64,000 bases of DNA from Rhipidocladum racemiflorum (lineage: Eukaryota > Streptophyta > Magnoliopsida > Poales > Poaceae): assembly GCA_036346355.1 (NCBI GenBank), contig CM070592.1, positions 31,647,467 to 31,711,466 on the forward strand. The letters run 5' to 3'. Position numbers and translations under genes: made by a program. Under the pieces are notes generated by a model that saw only the letters and a list, made by a program, of their open reading frames with translations, had not been told where the DNA came from and made no database searches. Shown here piece by piece: positions 1 to 10,171 of this stretch (positions are counted from its first letter, which is position 1; the number at the start of each line of letters is the position of its first letter).

Positions 1-531
1 CTTCTCGATGGGCGCGGGACGAAATCTTTCTGGCCACGCCGATTGGCGTAGACGGAGGGAAAACGCCTGGCACCCAACATTGTATGGGGAGTAGTGTCGC
101 CCACCAGCCCCCTGACCCTGAGATGGGGTCGAGGAGTGCGAGTCTACACTCTCCCCAGAGTCGGAAGGGGAAGCCCCCTTCGGTGGCCGGCGGCCGAGGG
201 TTCGGCGCGTCGATGCGGATGACGCCTCCGAAGAACTTGACGCAGATCGTCTCCCCGCTGGAGCCGCCCCTCATTGAGGCGTGCCCTTAGATCCCCGCGG
301 CTCTCCTCCGGCATGGGAGTACCGCGGGAAGATGCGGAAGCTGGTGCACGTCCCCCTGTTGCAGAGGGGGCTGCAGCCAGTACTCCCTTCCCTTTATCCC
401 GGCTCCTGCGGCCGGGAGAAACCGCCAAAGAGCGACTGGAAGCTTGCGCATCCACCATACGAACTCCTTGGCGGAGGCCGCCGGAAGCCCCCGGCTGAAT
501 TGCCCACAAGAACTCTTCTTTGGTGAGTCCA

Positions 532-816
532 CTAGACGGGCAATGTCACGAAGCCAAGGGTGGGTGGGGGTATCGCCCGTCGCTTGGACCGAGGATGATC
601 CAGGAGCAACCGGGCCGCATGAAGGCTTTGCATTGGGGTATCTTCCCCCAACAGCAAGCGCCGCTGGACCGGCTGAACTCCGGGCTTGGATGTGGCTCGC
701 GCCCCTCCCGCCGCAGAAGGACCCGGCTGGCCCGGCTCCCTTACCGGGAGCCGAGATCGGCTCCGGGCGCTGCTTTCCTCGGGGAGGGCGCTACGCTGGC
801 GATGAGATTCCGCCAT
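532..816 (-). pseudogene. Gypsy gag N-terminal fragment
   Basis: An ATG at 816 (minus) opens a 94-residue frame about 90 bases downstream of the PBS, where gag is expected. It is Ser/Arg/Pro/Ala-rich with no recognisable capsid motif. The frame stops at 532. Other minus frames continue to about 144 with similar composition, which suggests frameshifts in a once longer gag. Assignment rests on position rather than on a conserved domain. Confidence 0.5.
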
Positions 817-887
817 ACCGGATGATCTTCGGATTCTTGCAAACTCCTCAAAAAGGAATGGAAGAAAGGAACGATCTAACCACTAAG

Positions 888-905
888 CCCCTACCTGGCG
901 CGCCA
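888..905 (-). promoter_or_regulatory. Primer-binding site of the Gypsy element
   Basis: On the minus strand this reads TGGCGCGCCAGGTAGGGG, one base after the LTR end (...GCCGACA). It has the form of the PBS seen in many grass Gypsy elements. It fixes the LTR boundary and the element orientation. Confidence 0.8.
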
Positions 906-906
906 C

Positions 907-2169
907 TGTCGGCGTACTAGCCAACAGGCACCCTAAGATTGGGTGCTTGAGAGATTCGGACTGGGGGCTTTTGTGGCAACCGCTCCAAATATGGGAAGAA
1001 CGGGATGCTGGGAGCAAGCAAGAAGACAGTAGAGTTTACCCAGGTTCGGGCCCTCCGAAGGAGTAATAGCCCTAGTCCTGCTTGGTGGTTTCCTCTGAGT
1101 TCAAAGTTCTTACAAAGCTGGGGAAGAAGACCCTCCCAGGCTCGGCCAACTAAAAATCAACAACCCTCTCCCATGCATCCTAGCTCCCTTTTTATACTCG
1201 GGCTGGCTGAGGTGCATGGGGCTTACAAGCTTGCGTAAAGCAAGCGCCTGACACGTTACCACAGTGCATTTAATGCACCCGTCACATTCTCTTACATCAC
1301 ATTTAATGCCTGTCCTAGCCGACGTAGACTTCGCTTTGGGCCCCGCCTGTCTGTCACCCCCGCATGCTCCACCAGGAGAGAGGGGATGTCGATTCGGTGC
1401 CCCCCATCATTAATGCGCGCCTAGGGAAGGCGCGCCGCCATACCACAGCCTTTATACTCTGCAATTAATGCGCACGTCTCGCATTAAATACCCTTGACCC
1501 TGTAGCACAGATTACGGAGTTGATTCTCGGGAACTACGCCCCGAGGAGTGGCCTGAGCGCCACCTGTCCCCTGGGCGAGCACCTTTGCTGGTCGCCCCGG
1601 GGAGTGGCCTGAGCGCCACCTGTCCCCAGGGCGAGCACCTTTGCTGGTCGCCCCGGGGAGTGGCTGGCGCCACTGTCCCAGTGGCGAGCACCTTTGTGGT
1701 CGCCCGGAGTGGCTGGCGCCACTGTCCCAGTGGCGAGCACCTTTTGGTCGCCCGGGAGTGGCCCGAGCGCCACCTGTCCCCAGGGCGAGCACCTTTGCTG
1801 GTCGCCCCGGGGAGTGGCCTGAGCGCCACCTGTCCCCTGGGCGAGCACCTTTGCTGGTCGCCCCGGGGAGTGGCCTGAGCGCCACCTGTCCCCTGGGCGA
1901 GCACCTTTGCTGGTCGCCCCGGGGAGTGGCCTGAGCGCCACCTGTCCCCTGGGCGAGCACCTTTGCCGTCGCCAGGAGTGGCCTGAGCGCCACCTGTCCC
2001 CTGGGCGAGCACCTTTGCTGGTCACCCCGGGGAGTGGCCTGAGCGCCACCTGTCCCCTGGGCGAGCACCTTTGCTGGTCGCCCCGGGGAGTGGCCTGAAC
2101 GCCACCTGTCCCCTTGGCGAGAGTACTTAATACGGCTGCGTGGGTACCCCAGCGTTTAATACGCTGACA
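907..2169 (-). mobile_element. 5' LTR of the Gypsy element (1263 bp)
   Basis: On the minus strand the LTR starts TGTCAGCG at 2169 and ends CGCCGACA at 907, giving imperfect inverted ends (7 of 8 bases) next to a PBS. A TATA box (TATAAAA, minus) lies near 1189-1197. The right edge cuts into Sirevirus integrase coding sequence at 2170, so the target is precisely visible. The U3 part contains the 56-bp minisatellite. The candidate target duplication base run is GAAGG at 2170-2174; its partner is off-window. Confidence 0.85.
1539..2122. repeat. 56-bp minisatellite in the LTR U3, about ten units
   Basis: A GC-rich unit containing GAGTGGCCTGAGCGCC and GGCGAGCACCTTTGCTGG repeats head to tail about ten times. 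Most units are 56 bp. Two or three around 1660-1760 are shortened to roughly 48-50 bp and have lost bases. The last unit decays at the 2100-2122 edge. Long open frames on both strands here are repeat artefacts. Confidence 0.9.
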
Positions 2170-2739
2170 GAAGGAATCAAGCACGAGTTCTCGGCTCCCT
2201 ATTCTCCTCAACAAAATGGGGTGGCCGAGAGGAAGAATCGAACCCTCATTGAGATGGCGCGGACAATGCTCGATGAGTACAAGGTTTCCGATAGTTTTTG
2301 GGCGGAAGCAATCAACACCGCATGCCACAGCTCCAACCGCCTCTACCTCCACAAGATCTTAAAGAAGACGGCGTATGAGTTGCTCACCGGGAAGAAACCA
2401 AATGTCTCCTACTTTCGAGTCTTTGGGAGCAAATGCTATATCCTTAATAAAAAGGCTAAGTCTTCTAAATTCGCTCCTAAAGTAGATGAAGGTTTCTTAC
2501 TTGGTTATGGAACTAATGCTTACGCGTACCGAGTTTTCAACAATACCACCGGTGTCGTTGAAATCTCGCGTGACGTGACTTTTGATGAAACTAACGGTTC
2601 TCAAGTAGAACAAGTTGATCGTGTTGTGATTGACAGGGAAGAACCTCCTTGTGAAGCTATAAAGAAAATGGCAATTGGGGAGGTAAGACCTCAAAATTTG
2701 GAACCTCACCCGAGCTCCCCAACCCGAGTCTCCTACTGA
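2170..2739 (+). pseudogene. Sirevirus integrase, C-terminal part
   Basis: The frame enters at the Gypsy insertion and reads GIKHEFSAPYSPQQNGVAER, the integrase segment containing the catalytic Glu. It continues through the Copia signatures KKPNVSYFRVFGSKCYI and GFLLGYGTNAYAYRVFN to ISRDVTFDETNGSQVEQVD, a hallmark of Opie/Ji-like Sireviruses. The HHCC finger and the first two catalytic Asp residues are on the other side of the Gypsy element. The frame stops at 2737, just before a palindromic array, and the downstream RT is in another frame. Confidence 0.85.
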
Positions 2740-2742
2740 AAC

Positions 2743-2802
2743 CCGGAGTGTCCGGATTAGTCCGGAGTCTCCGGGTCCTATACCGGAGTCTCCGGATGGG
2801 TC
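2743..2802. repeat. CCGGA-N3-TCCGG palindromic module inside pol
   Basis: Several near-palindromic 13-mers (CCGGAGTGTCCGG, CCGGAGTCTCCGG) lie in the spacer between integrase and RT. They are the same motif as the arrays in the 3' spacer and LTR. They carry stops in the integrase frame and coincide with the frame change, so module gain may have broken pol. Confidence 0.75.
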
Positions 2803-2805
2803 AGG

Positions 2806-4183
2806 CTCGGGCGACTTTCCCTCCTCGTCCAATCAAGCCCAAGATGGTTCCAATGCCACCCAAGATGATGAAGGCCCTATTCAAGCCTTGGACTCATCTG
2901 TACCTCATCCTAGAGTTCATCAAAGTATTCAAAGAGATCATCCGGTCGACAACATTCTTGGAGACATCAACAAGGGAGTATCCACTCGATCTCGAGTTGC
3001 AAATTTTTGTGAATTTTACTCGTTTGTTTCCTCTCTTGAACCTCTTAAGGTAGATGAAGCGCTTGAAGACCCAGATTGGGTGATGGCCATGCAAGAGGAA
3101 CTGAACAACTTCAAGCGCAATCAAGTCTGGGAGCTTGTTCAAAGACCAAATCAAAATGTGATCGGCACAAAATGGGTCTTTCGGAACAAGCAAGATGAAA
3201 ACGGGATCGTGACAAGGAACAAAGCCCGTTTGGTTGCTCAAGGGTACACTCAAATAGAAGGTTTGGATTTCGATGAAACATATGCTCCAGTAGCTAGGCT
3301 TGAATCTATTAGAATATTACTTGCCTTTGCTACTCACCATGATTTCAAGCTGTATCAAATGGACGTGAAGAGCGCCTTCTTAAATGGACCACTTTCCGAG
3401 ATGGTCTACGTTGAGCAACCACCCGGATTTGAAGATCCAAGACATCCGGACCATGTCTACTACCTTCATAAGGCACTCTATGGACTTAAGCAAGCTCCAA
3501 GGGCATGGTTCGAATGTCTTCGAGACTTCCTTCTCGGACAAGGTTTTGTAGTCGGAAAGGCCGACCCTACTCTTTTTACTAAGCATATTGATAATGATTT
3601 ATTTGTGTGCCAAATATATGTCGATGACATTATATTTGGATCTACTAATGAACATTTGTGTAAAGAGTTTAGCAAGATAATGACCAAAAGATTTGAGATG
3701 TCCATGATGGGTGAGTTGAAGTTCTTCCTCGGATTCCAAGTTAAACAACTCAAGGAAGGAACTTTCATTTGTCAAACGAAGTACATCAAGGACATGCTCA
3801 AGAAGTTCGGAATGGAGGACGCCAAGCCCATAAAGACGCCAATGCAAGCCAACGGACACCTAGACCTCGACAAAGAAGGTAAACCGGTCATCCAAAAGGT
3901 ATATCGTTCGATGATCGGTTCTCTCCTTTATCTTTGTGCATCTAGGCCCGATATCATGCTTAGCGTTTGTATGTGTGCACGTTTTCAAGCCGCTCCAAAA
4001 GAGTGCCACATGGTGGCCGTTAAGAGAATCTTGAGATACTTAGTGCACACTCCTCATTTCGGACTTTGGTATCCGAAAGGATCCTCCTTTGAGCTTATTG
4101 GCTATTCCGATGCGGATTATGCCGGTTGCAAAGTGGATAGGAAGAGCACCTCAGAACCTGCCAATTCTTGGGTAGGTCCCTAG
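2806..4183 (+). pseudogene. Sirevirus reverse transcriptase and RNase H start
   Basis: The open frame carries a Copia RT: WVFRNKQDENGIVTRNKARL, the VDFDETYAPVARLE-type segment, KSAFLNG, ALYGLKQAPRAW and the catalytic YVDDIIFGS near 3617-3643. It then enters RNase H (YSDADYAGCKVDRKSTS, about 4107-4150) and stops at 4181-4183 through a frameshift. RT itself appears uninterrupted. It is not in frame with integrase, so no continuous polyprotein exists. Confidence 0.9.
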
Positions 4184-4187
4184 TCTC

Positions 4188-4565
4188 GTGGTCTTCCAAG
4201 AAACAAAATTCGTAGCCCTATCCACCGGCCGCCGAATACATAGCCGCCGGAGTTGTTGTGCCCAATTACTTTGGATGAGACAAACCTTGAGTGATTATGG
4301 CCTTTCCTACAAAAGCGTTCCACTTTTGTGTGACAATGAGAGTGCCATAAAAATTGCCAACAATCCTGTCCAACACTCCCGAACAAAACACATTGATATT
4401 CGCCATCATTTCCTAAGAGACCACGCAACCAAAGGCGAAATTGATATCCAACATGTGAGTACAAACGATCAATTAGCTGATATATTTACCAAGCCCCTTG
4501 ACGAGAAAAGGTTCTGTGAATTGAGAAGTGGTCTAAATATTCTAGATTCTCGTAACGTGGCTTGA
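4188..4565 (+). pseudogene. Sirevirus RNase H C-terminal part, frameshifted
   Basis: After the break at about 4150-4260 the frame resumes with SVPLLCDNESAIKIANNPVQ and HSRTKHIDIRHHFLRDH, then the DQLADIFTKPLDEKRF end typical of Copia RNase H. It closes with a stop at 4563. The STAEAEY-equivalent region near 4205-4240 is split among frames with internal stops. Confidence 0.85.
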
Positions 4566-5740
4566 TAAGTGCTCATATATTGGTTGGTGAATGAAAAATG
4601 AAGTTCAAAACTTTATTTATCTTTTTCTCTGAATTTACCATGTGTTATTGGCTCTTGATCTCAGGATCGCATCATTACTATGTGACTATAGTCTGATTGC
4701 TTGATTGTTAGCTAGTCACATGGTGGATGGATGCCCTAGGACTCCTTTCTCTCTCTCTCCGCGGGTCTCCGAAGCATTTCTTGAAAAATTCCTTTTCTTC
4801 CCGAGCTGAGGAACCCGGAGTATCCGGATTTCTATCCGGACTCTCCGGGTAGCCCGGAGTCTCCGGACATTTCGTCCGGAGTGTCCGGGTTGGTCCGGAG
4901 TATCCGGACTGAAGTCCGGAGTCTCCGGGTTGGGGCGGTCGGTTAAACCCCAAAATCCCGCGCGGTTCGTTTCCTTTTCTTTTTCCTCCCGTGCCTCTTC
5001 CTCTCTCGTGCCCTTCTAGAGATTAGGGTGATTCCTTCTCCTCCCTTACTCCTCCATTCAAGGATCTTTGGACCCATCCTTCTCCTTGTTTGGAGTTCCC
5101 TAAGGTAAGGATCTCATGCCCTAATCCTTCTCGTTTCGGGTTTGGACTCTTTCCTCCGCCTCTAAGGGGATCGTGTGTGCTTCATCTCGTCTAGGGTGCG
5201 GCGCATCATCCTCTAGCTCTTATATCTTCGGAGGAATCTCTCAATCACCCGTATTCTTCCTTTTCAATCCCTTGAGGTGAGTACTCTCTTTCGTGCCCTA
5301 ATCCCGCGAAACCTCTTTCTAGATTGTGCCCTAATCTTCTTTTGTTCATCCTAGAGGCACTCTAGATTTGTTTTTGATCGCGATTAGGGTTGGATTCCGT
5401 GAAATCTTTCCGCCCGTGCGCTCCCTCTGGCACATCCGGAGTGTCCGGACTCTGAGTCCGGAGTCTCCGGGTCCATCCGGAGTATCCGGACATTTTGTCC
5501 GGAGTCTCCGGATGAAATCCGGAGTATCCGGACTTTTAGTCCGGACTCTCCGGGTTGGGTGCCTCGGCCAGTTTCAGTTCGTCGCTGTTTTTCGCGTCGT
5601 CTCTTGGCTAATTCCTCTCGTTCGCTGCATGCAGTCGATGGATCCTTCCCGAGGAACTTCCGAGGCAAGACTCCTCCTCCGCAGTACGGTGGTGGTAGCG
5701 ATCCTCCTCCGCATGACGGTGGGGTAGCGTTCCCCCTCCA
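4566..5740 (+). other. Sirevirus spacer between pol and the env-like ORF, with palindromic arrays
   Basis: About 1.2 kb without a convincing ORF. Two dense arrays of CCGGA-N3-TCCGG modules lie at 4808-4940 and 5433-5560, roughly eight modules in each. Between them are pyrimidine-rich stretches with CTAG/GGTAAGGATC-like segments that could be an untranslated leader with splice sites for the downstream ORF. That use is inference only. Confidence 0.7.
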
Positions 5741-5923
5741 TGAGCAGTGGTGGTAGTGCTCCCGGCCAGTGGCGTCTCCCACCAATTCTCCTCCGCATCC
5801 TCGCAGCCTCCGCAAAAGGCAGAGAATTGGAGTGGCCAAAGGCCCATTTCCGGACCTCGAGGCCGGCTAGCTTCAGGATCGGCACTGCCCTGTCTCCTCC
5901 TCCTCAAAGAAGCTCCGATCCAG

Positions 5924-7300
5924 ATGAGCATCCACCGATACCCATGCCAGGCCGTGATCGGAAGAAGTCGATTCCTGCACTCTGGGCATTTCATTGGTCC
6001 TCTGATCAAGGCCAAGCCAGTGTGGAACTATCCTTTGTCCGTGAATCCAATGAGAGTGATTGACTACCGGACAGGACCTGGTAAAGGGAAAGCCATAGTG
6101 GAACAAAGGAAGAAAGATCCTTTGGAGCTCCACCAGGATGAGTATGTGGACCGCCGGTTTTGGAACCGGTTTCAGTCTGATTTCTATGAGACGGTCCTAT
6201 ACCCTCTTGAGCACCCAGTGGTTCGCATGAAGACCATTGACTGGGAGTACATGGCCGCAGCAGGCAATCCAGTCTTCACTCAGATCATAGAGATTTGCGA
6301 GCTGCATCAGATCAAGAACATCTTGGCATACAAGTATGACTGGAACAATGAGATCATCATGCAGTTCTATGCCACCTTGTACTTTGACAAGAATGATGAG
6401 GCCATTTGGTGGATGACTGACAGAATCTGGTATGTGGCTAGCAAGAAGAGATTTGCCAGAGTGCTCAACCTCAGATACAATGCCAGTCCAAAGCTTCATG
6501 AGAAGAAAGTGATTACTCCTGAGCAGATTGAGGCTTTGTATGACACCTCGAGGAGTTTCACTGTTGGGACCATCAAAGGTCTCAAAGCTGTTCCAGCTGT
6601 CCTCAACAGGATGTTGAGAGTCACTCTTTCTCCTAAGGAGGGAGATGCTTCTGCTATCAGTTCCTATGGTAGGAACCTGCTGTTTCACCTCGTTGAGAGC
6701 ACTGAGCCTTTTGACATTGTCGATTTCTTGTGGGAAACAATGAGGCAGAACGCGCAGAGCAACATGGCCAGTTGCAGCTATGCACCTTTCGTGATGACCT
6801 TGATCTCTTCAGTGAGTGGGCTGAAGTTTGTCAGAGATGAGGAGCATCTTTCTTACAAGGTCCGCCCTCAGTCTACTCCAGCCCCTCCAGCTGCTCCTGG
6901 TCCTGCTGCTAGGCTTCGCCGAGGTCGTGCTTCGGCCTCCACCTCTGCTCCTGCTCCAGCTGTGTCTCCAGTCACTCCTTCTGAGCAGTCAGAGGTCCCA
7001 AGCAGCACTCTTCAGAGGATGCTCAAGCATGTCTTTCTTCTTTGCCGAGACATCTCCACCAGGCAGAAGGTGATGAGTCGACAGATCAAGAAGAATGGTC
7101 AAGACATTCGCAGCATCCGCCGCCACAATGGCGAGGCAGTCTCTCCCAGCGACTCCTCCGGGTCTTCCGAGGAGAGTAGCGACGACACTTCTGCTGATGC
7201 CTTGTTTGGGATTGCTTCCTCCTCTGCTCCTCCAGCGCCTGGTGACGACGACAGCGAGGGCTCTGAGTATGAGGCCTCCGACGACGGAGATGACGAGTGA
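5924..7300 (+). CDS. Sirevirus env-like ORF (putative plant transposon protein)
   Basis: An open frame of about 458 residues from the ATG at 5924. The same frame is open from 5747 but without an earlier ATG. It lies between RNase H and the 3' LTR, the position of the third ORF of env-like Sireviruses. The conserved core starts near 6060 (VIDYRTGPGKGKAIVEQRKK) and includes a KDPLELHQDEYVDRRFWNRF segment. A Pro/Ala-rich linker, a short coiled-coil-like helix and a strongly acidic Ser/Asp/Glu tail ending at 7300 follow. No signal peptide or transmembrane segment is evident, so a real envelope role is doubtful. The N-terminal ~300 bases look frameshifted: related Pro-rich coding appears in two other frames at 5559-6063. 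Confidence 0.7.
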   Translation: MSIHRYPCQAVIGRSRFLHSGHFIGPLIKAKPVWNYPLSVNPMRVIDYRTGPGKGKAIVEQRKKDPLELHQDEYVDRRFWNRFQSDFYETVLYPLEHPVVRMKTIDWEYMAAAGNPVFTQIIEICELHQIKNILAYKYDWNNEIIMQFYATLYFDKNDEAIWWMTDRIWYVASKKRFARVLNLRYNASPKLHEKKVITPEQIEALYDTSRSFTVGTIKGLKAVPAVLNRMLRVTLSPKEGDASAISSYGRNLLFHLVESTEPFDIVDFLWETMRQNAQSNMASCSYAPFVMTLISSVSGLKFVRDEEHLSYKVRPQSTPAPPAAPGPAARLRRGRASASTSAPAPAVSPVTPSEQSEVPSSTLQRMLKHVFLLCRDISTRQKVMSRQIKKNGQDIRSIRRHNGEAVSPSDSSGSSEESSDDTSADALFGIASSSAPPAPGDDDSEGSEYEASDDGDDE

Positions 7301-7707
7301 TTTCCTGTATCTTCCTTTTTGGTGTCTTGATGCCAAAGGGGGAGTGATAGCGTTGTCTTTGTCGTGGACTTCTTTAGCGTTCCGTCTGTCGCGTGTGGGT
7401 GGACTTGTGTGTTGCTTCAGTTATATTTTGTTTATTTTGTGTTGTGAACTCTGTCTGTTCGTTGTGATGTCGTTAATGCTTATTTAATGCATGGATTGCT
7501 TTCAGTTATTTGTGATGAGATGCTTGTGATTTTGAGTGGGAGCTCTCAGTTTTCTCTCGTTAAATATGTGCATTTATTCCCACTCAATTCCTCTAATGCA
7601 CACATTTAGGGGGAGCTCCTCTCATTTATCTTTTGCCTAAGTCTTGTTCTCGTTATTTTATTTGCTAATTAATTGTGTTGTCATCAATACACCAAAAAGG
7701 GGGAGAT
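7301..7707 (+). promoter_or_regulatory. Sirevirus 3' untranslated region with multiple polypurine tracts
   Basis: Three AGGGGGAG motifs occur at about 7335, 7608 and 7698. The last (CCAAAAAGGGGGAGAT) directly abuts the LTR and is the expected plus-strand primer. Repeated polypurine motifs before the LTR are a known Sirevirus trait. No other coding is seen. Confidence 0.8.
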
Positions 7708-8042
7708 TGAAAGTGCATCTAGGCCCCTCAAATTGTTTTGGTGATTAATGATGACACAATTAAAGAGTTCTAATGTTTTATCCAAGAATACTGCAGATAT
7801 CGAGATTATATGGAGCTTGGAAAGACATTGGACACCCCCACGACTACTTAAAATCAAAAGGACGGCATCAAGACCATAATTGTAATCTTATATTTATTTG
7901 CGTCTTAAGGATAGCCGTACTATTAAGGGGGTACGACGAGAAATCGACTTTAGGATGTGCATGTGCTCAACATCAATTCTTGCATCTCAAATTAGCACTA
8001 CTACACTTGGTTTTGAAAAGTTTAAAGTTGAAACCGTTCTGG

Positions 8043-8230
8043 GTAACCCGGAGTATCCGGACATGTAGTCCGGAGTCTCCGGATTCAATCCGGAGTATCC
8101 GGACATTAAGTCCGGAGTCTCCGGGTTGAGCCCCTCGGTTGCTTCTGGTTTCAGTTGGTCCGAGTATCCGACATTTGGTCCGAGTCTCGGATAACCCGAG
8201 TCTCGGGTTGTTTGTCCGGACACTCCGGCC
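8043..8230. repeat. CCGGA-N3-TCCGG palindromic array in U3 of the Sirevirus LTR
   Basis: At least five clear modules (CCGGAGTATCCGG, CCGGAGTCTCCGG) alternate with short GAC/GTC spacers, so whole pairs form larger hairpins. The distal copies have lost bases (CCGAGTATCCGA). They lie just upstream of the TATA-like box, a place where repeated modules could act in promoter function. Confidence 0.85.
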
Positions 8231-8944
8231 TGTTCAAAAACGGGAGTAACGGCTAGTTTTCAAAAAGAGTATTTAAAGCCTCCACTCCACTCCAACGGCT
8301 AGGATCTCTATTGAGCTCATTCATAGCAGCATTCAAGCCATTCCTAACCATCTCTAAGCATTCATTAGAGCCCCCATCTTCCTCCCACCAATTAATTTGG
8401 TTGTTGATCCTTTTGGTGAGGAGAGGAAGAAGAAAAGTGCTAAGTGCATTCATTTCATCTTGTTGAGCACTAGTTCATCCTCCAAGCGATTCTTCGTGGT
8501 GCTATTACTCTTGGAGGTTGAAGGTCTCCTAGACGGCTAGGAGTCACCGGGAGTTACCAACGCGTGTGGTGAGCCCCGGTCGTTTGTGAAGGCGAGTCTC
8601 GCCTCCGAAAGGGAAGAGACAAGAAGTGAAGCCGGCGAGTGCATTTGTGCAACACCGGGAGGAAAGCGGGTTGAAAGAGACCCCGGCTCAAGTGTGACCG
8701 AGCCACCTCAACGGAGACGTAGGGTTCCCTTCAAGAACCCGAACTTCGGTGAAAAATCTCGTCTCTCGCATTCTCTTTTTCTTCCTAGATTTGCTTGGTT
8801 AGATTTGAATTTGTAAAGTTAGATCTAGCTCTTTGCTTTGCGTAAATTCAAATCTTGTCTAGCATTTGTTCTAGGTAGTTCTTGCTATTTACTTCTAGTA
8901 GCTCATTGCGCTTGATAGAGTAGTTTTTGTTGTGTTCCCGAGCC

Positions 8945-9030
8945 AGCTAACCCGGAGACTCCGGTATTATATACCGGACACTCCGGACAAGCCGGAGTAT
9001 CCGGACCAAAACCCGGAGACTCCGGATTGA
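8945..9030. repeat. CCGGA-N3-TCCGG palindromic array near the LTR 3' end
   Basis: Four modules (CCGGAGACTCCGG, CCGGACACTCCGG, CCGGAGTATCCGG) lie in the downstream part of the LTR, just before the conserved CACCCCCC/CTAGGCGAC terminus. They are the same motif as the upstream arrays. Confidence 0.8.
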
Positions 9031-9116
9031 CCAGCTCGGACCGTTTTGTTCCGCTGCGTAAATTTTTATCCGCCTATTCACCCCCCCCCCTCTAGGCGAC
9101 ATCGTTGGTCCTTTCA

Positions 9117-10171
9117 CTTCTACTTCCCGCCAATCAGTTGCTCGTGGTTGAGGCAAGTGTGTTGTAATGGATACCGATTTGTAGGTTGCTTGTTGAGAAT
9201 AGATGGAATTGACTACATGATATATGATCACTTGCCATGCTTTTATGATTGCCAATGATATGATGAGCATGTTTATTATGTTATGATGCCATGTGTTAAT
9301 ATGTGAGTCAAATATGATGTTGGCATAATTGCATACATGACATGTTACATGGCCCGGGCGGTGAGAAAGTCATAACTAATCCGGGAAGGTCGGTGAGAAA
9401 GATATGACTAATCCGGAGAGCCAATGAGTAAGTCCTACATCGTGATTCCATTCACCGCGGTGAACGGAAGCGAGGAGTAGGCACCCTCCATCTTCGGGAT
9501 GGAAGGGGGGAGAGGGTGCACACCGACAGGTGTGTACTCAACCATACCGGTATGAGTTTCCAAGGAGACATGAGCATTGCATTACATCTCATACATATTG
9601 ATGATGACAATGTTAAGTGTTTATGAATAAGATGATTTACATGAAGGGAGATGCTATTGCCATATTGTTGTTCTTGTTGTCCATTGCAATATGCTTGCTG
9701 AGTTTCGAACTCACGCTTGTGTTTTTTTTTCTTATTGTTTTAGGTACCATGAGAACGGCATGCGGGAAAAGGGAATAGACACACGCCCACACGTTGCTTC
9801 ACCTTATTGTTTCCCCAAGTCAATTCTTTTAGATTGATAATAAATTGCGTGTTATGGTCATTAAATTAAGGCTTAGCTTGGTTAATGAGAGTTTTATTGT
9901 TCGTTTGACACTTGGAACTTTAAGTGCTAAATGTTAGTCTTTTATTGTCGTTAAGACTCTATTTATTGCTGTTTTAGATGTTTCCCTTATTGCCATATAA
10001 TGCTATATCGTTGTTGCTCCTTAAATTCATGATAAAACAAAGGAGGTGCTGCCGAAATCTCGGTTTTTAGCCTATGCGCCTTTGCTGGAATTTTATGTTA
10101 AATATGATATTTGGATGTTGTTTAGCTTATGTTTGGTAGCATTCGGGCATATTAAATGCCGGGGTGTTACA
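9117..10171 (-). mobile_element. Gypsy-type LTR fragment (minus), interrupted by the Sirevirus
   Basis: On the minus strand the LTR starts TGTAACACCCCGGC at 10171 and runs left to the Sirevirus edge at 9117. It is AT-rich with no ORF. Features such as a GTGTACTCAACCATACCGGT segment near 9533 recall Tekay/Del-type grass LTRs. No internal coding is present, so solo LTR versus full element cannot be told. Confidence 0.6.

Larger units (their letters stand above)
1..906 (-). mobile_element. Ty3/Gypsy LTR retrotransposon internal region (leader and start of gag), cut by window edge
   Basis: Read on the minus strand, this follows directly from the LTR ending at 907. It starts with a primer-binding site, then a leader, then a gag-like start codon at 816. 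The rest of the element lies left of position 1. It is GC-rich and its reading frames are broken, so the copy looks decayed or non-autonomous. No protease or RT is inside the window. Confidence 0.8.
2170..9116 (+). mobile_element. Sirevirus (Ty1/Copia) retrotransposon, 3' two thirds
   Basis: Order on the plus strand: integrase C-terminal half, RT, RNase H, a long spacer with palindromic modules, an env-like ORF, several AGGGGGAG polypurine motifs and a 3' LTR. Gag, protease, the integrase start and the 5' LTR are missing because the Gypsy element interrupts the integrase at 2170; they should lie left of the window. Several frameshifts and stops show that this copy cannot encode a full polyprotein. 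Confidence 0.9.
7708..9116 (+). mobile_element. Sirevirus 3' LTR (1409 bp)
   Basis: It begins TGAAAGTGCATCTAGGCCCC directly after the polypurine tract. It ends with a C-rich CTATTCACCCCCC block followed by TCTAGGCGACATC and CTTTCA, giving a perfect 6-bp inverted end (TGAAAG/CTTTCA). A TATA-like TATTTAAAG lies near 8268. Two palindromic arrays are inside (8043-8230 and 8945-9030). Confidence 0.9.

Noticed and set aside
1539..2122. CRISPR-like appearance of the regular repeats
   Set aside because: The units are contiguous without unique spacers and lie in a plant LTR. This is a minisatellite.
1484..2352. Long overlapping minus-strand ORFs (up to 272 codons) over the minisatellite
   Set aside because: They consist of the 56-bp unit translated repeatedly (GARPGDRWRSGHS type). 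The length is not a multiple of three, so all frames stay open by repeat structure. Nothing outside the repeat supports a protein.
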